The position numbers and the translations under genes were made by a program. The notes under the pieces are model-generated. The model did not search any database. It was given only the letters and a program-made list of their open reading frames with translations, and was not told the origin of the DNA. A stretch of 64,000 nt of DNA from the NCBI GenBank assembly GCA_030765055.1, contig CM060955.1, positions 160,841,343 through 160,905,342 of the forward strand, given 5' to 3'. Position 1 is the first letter of the stretch. Every line of letters starts with the position of its first letter. The stretch is from Mantis religiosa (lineage: Eukaryota > Arthropoda > Insecta > Mantodea > Mantidae). This document shows positions 58,936 to 64,000 of the stretch, one piece after another.

Positions 58936-59819
58936 AATTTCCTCAAGACTTCTACTGTTTTCAAGTGGTATTTCGCTATTTGGTTTTTCTCGTGCTCATG
59001 CCAAGACGATACAATTTTGAAGCCATTGACTTTTTAAAAATGTTAACTGTCGTTTTATACCTGCAACCATATGTGTAAGACAGTTCCTCTCGATTAAGCA
59101 CTTGGTAAAAATAAATGATAGAGTAGTGAATATGGGAAATTATGTGAACCCAGCGCATCAGATATTTCAATGACCAACTGTTTCCATGTTTCTAATACAT
59201 TTGCTGCAGAGATATTGAGAGAATCGGACGAAATTTCGAGGCACGACATATGCTGCCGTGGTTTGATAAAGGGCAGTGTGCGTCATGTTGCGGGCACCAG
59301 CCGTGGTCGTATTCCCAAGAAACATTCTGGCCAGACATTACGCACATTATGAGGCTATTTAGTGAGCTTCAGTCTGATTTAGTACCGTCCATCGGGACGT
59401 GCGTCACACCATACTGGGGGAATAGACGGCTTCCTTTATTGTCGCCCTTCGCTCCACACTTTCATATAAATTAGGAGAAAAAAATATTTTGTTAGAGTTA
59501 CCTAACTTTCTCTATCCGTGTTTTTTGCAGATTATTCTTAAAATAGTTTTTGAGTAATGGCTTTGAAATTCCGTAATTTTGTACTTTTTTACTGATGGAA
59601 ACTTTTCTGTTCATGGTTCGTGCAATATAGTTTTGCCTAATTACCTATTACATATTAAATAACATGAAACATGTACGAGTATATGGGATGTTACTCACCG
59701 GTAATCCAAATGGTCTTTAAGGTTATGATATTAGGTCTATATGTCGTTTTCTTTTCAATCTTCTTTTGTCTCGACTTGCTGCAGGAGTTGTTGGTATCTG
59801 TCGTAACAAATGATTGGCA
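58936..59819. other. Unannotated sequence
   Basis: No recognised element. Confidence 0.5.
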
Positions 59820-59940
59820 TTTTGAAAGATAGAGTCAACATGAAAAATTCAATGTCATGGCCAGTATTTGAACCAGGAGGTCCGTGGTTCAAATACCGGC
59901 CATGGCATTGAAGTTTTCATGTTGACTCTATCTTTCAAAA
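59820..59940. mobile_element. SINE-B snapback: 56-bp inverted arms, 9-nt loop
   Basis: 59820-59875 is almost exactly complementary to 59885-59940. Each arm is the B-box-to-body segment of SINE-B (GGTTCAAATACCGGCCATGG, then TTTTCATGTTGACTC). The plus arm continues with TTAGCCTATATACGGCTAG. Head-to-head joining has deleted the A-box portions. Confidence 0.9.
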
Positions 59941-60453
59941 TCTTTAGCCTATATACGGCTAGTGTAAAGAGATGATTAACTGCCATCAATTAAATGATTG
60001 GTACGTTGTAGAAATGAGTTGTATAGTCTCTTATAGTTCTCTTGGAGGAATGTAGATTCCTCCAGAACTTCTAAGTCACTATGGAGAGTGGTGTTACGGT
60101 GAATCAGTTATGACTTGTATGTTTCTGTTCTGTGGGGCTTTAATTGTTTTTGTTTGTGCTGATGAAGCAGATCTCTGTAAAGGTAGAATGAAGTACATAA
60201 TTCTTTTACTGCAGAGCTGGAGATGATTTTCTTGCTATAGTTGGTTTCAGAAGGCGAATACGTCTTATTTCCGTGCTAAATTAGTGATGTGTTCATCCCA
60301 AGTGCATTTGTTGCCTAAAATTTGGCCAATATATCTCACAGTTTATCTTTTAATACAACAAAATATTTGGTTATGTCTGTTTTGTACGTGAGTTTGATTA
60401 GTTTAGATTTTGGAGGACTCGTAATGACTCTACATCGTTTGTACCAACAATGA
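59941..60453. other. Unannotated sequence
   Basis: SINE-B tail remnants reach about 59990; otherwise nothing recognised. Confidence 0.45.
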
Positions 60454-60742
60454 AACTGGCCGCTAGTAACTAGTAATATAAACAGCATTAAAATATTTTC
60501 ACCCATTATATTTTCGTGAAAATAGTCTGCATTTCTTTTAAGTTTTTTTTAATATTTATTTCTTGTTGGAATGGATATAACAGTAGAATGTATAACTTAC
60601 CCCCTATACGAAGTAAATCAGGCTGCATGGCCGGAAGGGTTGTTCACGTAATCAATGTTTTACAGTCCATCTATCAGGACACATTACTGTTTTCCTGACA
60701 CTATATCATGTATTAATATCTTCGCTATAAAATTTCACAATG
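60454..60742 (+). repeat. Left arm of a ~280-bp inverted repeat
   Basis: Complementary to 63308-63582 over nearly its whole length with few differences, for example TTACCCCCTATACGAAGTAA here and TTACTTCGTATAGGGGGTAA there. The arms bound a ~2.56-kb segment. Confidence 0.92.
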
Positions 60743-62194
60743 AAACCACTAACAAGAAGTATCTCGGAAATGGTTAGATATAAAAAAAATCTTTCACATT
60801 AGCTGCATGTTTTAACGAGATGTGCATTTTTGTGAAGTAAGTTTTTATCACGGTGTACAAGTTGTGCAAAACTCACCCATAATGTAGAGAACTCAGAGGC
60901 TATTTCATGAAGTTTGTAGTCTGCATTTTGTCTTAAACCAGTAGTATTTTAAACAAAGAACCATGTTTTTAGAACCACGTTACAAATAAAAACAATGAAG
61001 AATTTTTTAAAAATAAAGGGCATTTTGTAGTAATGGAATTTTGTTGGAATTGTGCTGTTAACATGTGTGAAAACGAATATGAAGCCATTTTTAGGGAGGG
61101 AGAGAAAAATAAAACATTTCTATGTAAAGGGTAGTTCAGGGTCAGGGAATTTTGTTGAAAATGTGTTTTTTTCCCGTCCTATTCTTGGAAGACATTACAT
61201 TTGCTATTTAGCACACTTTTGGTTTTGGAGTTGTGTTCATATACATGCACGCGTTTTTATGTGTTTTGTTCCTTTAGAATACAATTTTTGGATGGAACGC
61301 AAAGCAATGCAAAGCAATGCTTCTCTGTCCTTACGTTATAGAGAAAGTAAAGAATAATACTGTCAAATACATGAAAGCAAAGAAAACCGCCTGTCGCCAA
61401 AGAAAATGCGCCAGTAATAATGATACTTGTACTCCAACCGGCCTGGATTGGCTACTAAAACAACACAGCGGAGCACGCTATGCTAAGATGTTAACATGAA
61501 TTCAAATGTAAATGAGAATATTCAGATATTTTGGAAGCACACTGTTTTTGTTCGTAGTGTGTTTACACTCGACTGATTGCTTTTGCAGCTTCTTCAGTGT
61601 AAACACATACATTACGCAGGTAGTGTTGCCACTTATTGACATTTATCTCCTGGGGGTAACCGAACTTCAGTGTAGAAGAGCCGATAAATGCGTTTATTTC
61701 TCCCCCACGGCTGGCGAGCGGGCGGCTTCAAACTGATAGAAGAGGGTTCTCCCGTGTTGCCCCCAAGGCTCTGTAATGGAGCTTTATCAACAGAACATCG
61801 AACATTGGCAGTGTGGCGGGAATCAGATTACAAGATAATTTCCAATTTGATTTCCTATTACTCCTACCACCAGGGTACGTAAATTAACGTCCACCACAAT
61901 GAGTTAATTTAAAGGAACTCTAGAGTGTGCAAAAAGAATTGTACAGTCTGGAGTTTAAACATCCATCTTCCAATAGTACGTTGTATTTATAATTGCGGTA
62001 AATGCAAGAACAGGCGTCTTTTTTACTTCCCAAATTCTCTCATACCGTGTGTGTGTTTTTTTTCTCGATGAAAACAATACAATATGTGCATGAGAATAAA
62101 ATTGATTACTAACAGCTTCTCAACATGGTGGTTGAGTAGCAAGGTCACCGATGTTAACGTTGGTGACGAACTGGTGATCGATAGTACGCCCCTG
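60743..62194. other. Interior of the inverted-repeat-bounded segment, first part
   Basis: No transposase or other domain recognised. Frames up to 101 codons (61052-61357 plus) lack family similarity. Confidence 0.45.
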
Positions 62195-62425
62195 GACCTC
62201 CAACGTTTAGTCATATCGGACGGTGAATGAAATTGGTGAAATGATGCTCAAATGAGCCGGGGCACATAGAGCTTAGAGTTATCTGACATTCGTCTTTCAG
62301 GATAAGGGAAAAACCCAGAAAAACCTTATCCAGGTAACTCACCCTGAGCGAGATTCGAACTCGGGTCTTCTTGAACGTGAGGCAAACGTGCTACCATCTA
62401 CGCTACCGAGGCGGGTACGCTCCTG
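62195..62425 (-). mobile_element. SINE-A, most complete single copy
   Basis: On the minus strand: ACCCGCCTCGGTAGCGTAG (A box), ACCCGAGTTCGAATCTCG (B box), core GGTAACTC/TTATCC region and tail through AATTTCATTCACCGTCCG. It provides the reference for both 108-bp arrays. Confidence 0.88.
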
Positions 62426-62609
62426 GTTGAAAAAAAAACCAGTTCCCCCATTGATCAATAAATTGCAGCTCATTTGTAACTGCAGGATCTTGTTTGAAAG
62501 TATATTTAAGATGTTCACATAACTATTTCATATATCGCATAAGAAGGTAATCTTGAGTAACTTAGACATTTTAACTGGATACTACATTGTAGTATTTAGT
62601 ATATTATTT

Positions 62610-62765
62610 GTGCGTTTTAATCACTAGATCGCGCACATGTCCAGACTCTGGGGAAGATGGGAAATCATCTTGGTTGGTGAAAAATTTTTCACCCTCAGTA
62701 GGGAATGGAACCCGGGACCCCTTGTACAGCAGGCAGGTGATCTACCGAGTGAGCTACGGGGCCAA
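62610..62765 (-). mobile_element. SINE-C, single copy
   Basis: The minus-strand head GGCCCCGTAGCTCACTCGGT (A box) with GGGGTCCCGGGTTCCATTCC (B box) is followed by a body with CCCAGAGTCTGG and the tail start GTGCGCGATCTAGTGATTAA. It lacks tandem expansion, unlike 37988-40262. Confidence 0.8.
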
Positions 62766-62816
62766 CTGTTTAGTATTTCTGCTACTATTTATCTCGACAA
62801 ACGTAAATAGATGAAT

Positions 62817-62821
<5 letters not shown>

Positions 62822-62851
<30 letters not shown>
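62822..62851. repeat. Poly-T tract (30 nt)
   Basis: Uninterrupted T run, seen directly. Confidence 0.9.
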
Positions 62852-62855
<4 letters not shown>

Positions 62856-63307
62856 ATGCTTTCCTCAATGAGTACATAAAGTCTTATAAATATAAGATTT
62901 GTTTAAGTAGTATTGGTACAAGTCGTTGCTGATTACTTAGTTATTCGTGTAAATAGGTGGGTAGTGCAGAAACAAGCATTTTGTGGTATACCTTCTATTA
63001 GCATATCAGATCTGGTTAGCATCGTGTGTCCAGCTGAATGGAGAATTTGGTTAACCGCTGCTCCGCCGTGGAAGAGATGACCACAGTAGAAACTAAAGTT
63101 CTCTTGGTCATTTGGAACACAGAACCGTTAACTGTTGACCGTATTGTGTTCCTCTGTCGCTTCTAATCATCAGTCATCGGTCGTAACCGCATTCAGTTGT
63201 TCTTGTCACGCGTTACGGTTACAAAGCTCGGGTTTCTGTCACCTAAACATTAGGAATTACCTATTTATGACCGAAATATCCATAAAAGTATGACATGCGA
63301 ATGCAAC
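62852..63307. other. Interior of the inverted-repeat-bounded segment, last part
   Basis: Nothing recognised. Confidence 0.45.
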
Positions 63308-63582
63308 CCAATGAAAATTTATAGCGAAGATATTAATACATGATATAATGTCAGGAAAACAGTAATGTGTCCTGATAGATGGACTGTAAAACATTGATTA
63401 CGTGAACAACCCTTCCGGCCATGCAGTCTGATTTACTTCGTATAGGGGGTAAGTTGTCCATTCAAACAAGAAATAGATATTAAAAAAAAAAAACTTAAAA
63501 GAAATGCATACGATTTTCACGAAAAGGTAGTGGGTGAAAATATTTTAATGCTGTTTATATTACTAATTACTAGCAGTCAGAG
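63308..63582 (-). repeat. Right arm of the ~280-bp inverted repeat
   Basis: Reverse complement of 60454-60742. Outer ends read CGCTAGTAACTAGTAATA (left) and the inverse of TATTACTAATTACTAGC (right). Confidence 0.92.
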
Positions 63583-64000
63583 AGATTTGCGCTCGCATAC
63601 AATACAAGTTAGCTAGGTACAGAGTATGAATGACGTCAGATGTACGGCACGACCATCAAATGTGCAAAACTCGACAACAACGAAGCCTAGTATTCTGCGC
63701 ACTAGTAAAGCATTGGTCTAAAAGTGTATACGGTTACGAGGTGAAGGCGTAATATAGCGCGACTGTTTTGTTTCCTCTCGCAATGAGGCGGTTATCATGC
63801 TAAGGCTGTACCAAGCTGCAGTTGTTTACTTGTGCGAGTGAAAACATTACAGTCCATGTGCAATATACATATGAAAAAATGCACATGCCTCCCGCCTTTA
63901 CTAATTACACAATTTATTAAACTGCTCAAAATGTGAGCTATCAGCTAACTGCTGTCCACCCAACACAAGAAGGCAAAATAGAGGAACGTGTAAAGTAATC
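63583..64000. other. Unannotated sequence at window end
   Basis: No recognised element. Confidence 0.5.

Noticed and set aside
62338..62425. Genuine tRNA gene (A and B boxes present)
   Set aside because: The acceptor and anticodon stems do not close as a cloverleaf and the sequence continues into a repeated SINE body. The same reasoning was applied to heads at 6.6, 18.2, 40.2, 57.2 and 62.7 kb.

Overview
The window is eukaryotic and almost certainly insect nuclear DNA. It is A+T-rich and has no bacterial-style gene packing. It holds decayed mariner, Tc1, hAT and jockey/I-type elements, many tRNA-derived SINEs, solo LTRs, MITEs and long microsatellites. The SINE density and the tRNA head / conserved core / tail layout resemble large polyneopteran genomes (cockroach, termite, stick insect), but that placement is inference and no species is named. 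No intact host protein-coding gene could be supported. The window reads as intergenic DNA or the inside of a very large intron. The best hints of host transcription are a GT-AG intron at 42740-42954 with a 45-codon frame, and a juxtaposed 3'/5' splice site (recursive-splicing type) at 46336/46337.

Layout. 0-7 kb: hairpin, solo LTR, LINE reverse-transcriptase scrap, inverted SINE-B pair, (ATT)n. 7-15 kb: SINE-A satellite (108-bp unit), a 1.1-kb mariner with terminal repeats, a LINE RNase H/C-terminal tail split by a ~0.6-kb repeat, solo LTR, a 450-bp MITE, and a mariner remnant whose helix-turn-helix segment is amplified in frame as 105-bp repeats. 15-26 kb: MITE, LINE fragment fused to two ~500-bp GC-rich repeats, SINEs, (AAT)n, solo LTR, foldback, Tc1 remnant. 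26-36 kb: second mariner (1.19 kb), LTR-like blocks, and a DDE transposon with an LTR nested in it. 36-42 kb: a second SINE-A satellite, a 19-unit 112-bp satellite with higher-order structure, and SINE-D carrying a nested solo LTR. 42-55 kb: candidate splice features, foldback MITE, two LTR copies, hAT C-terminus, second copy of the dispersed repeat. 55-64 kb: a 16-unit 91-bp satellite between SINE-B copies, a SINE-B snapback hairpin, and a 2.6-kb segment bounded by ~280-bp inverted repeats.

Two themes recur. First, four tandem arrays from three unrelated SINE families (A, B, C) abut a SINE tRNA-like head, and each unit appears to come from SINE tail or linker sequence; unexpanded single copies of the same sequences exist elsewhere in the window. 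Second, at least nine copies of one LTR family are scattered with no internal retroviral genes. Their 4-bp target duplications are ATAT or TTAT, which suggests Ty3/gypsy-like insertion followed by LTR-LTR recombination.
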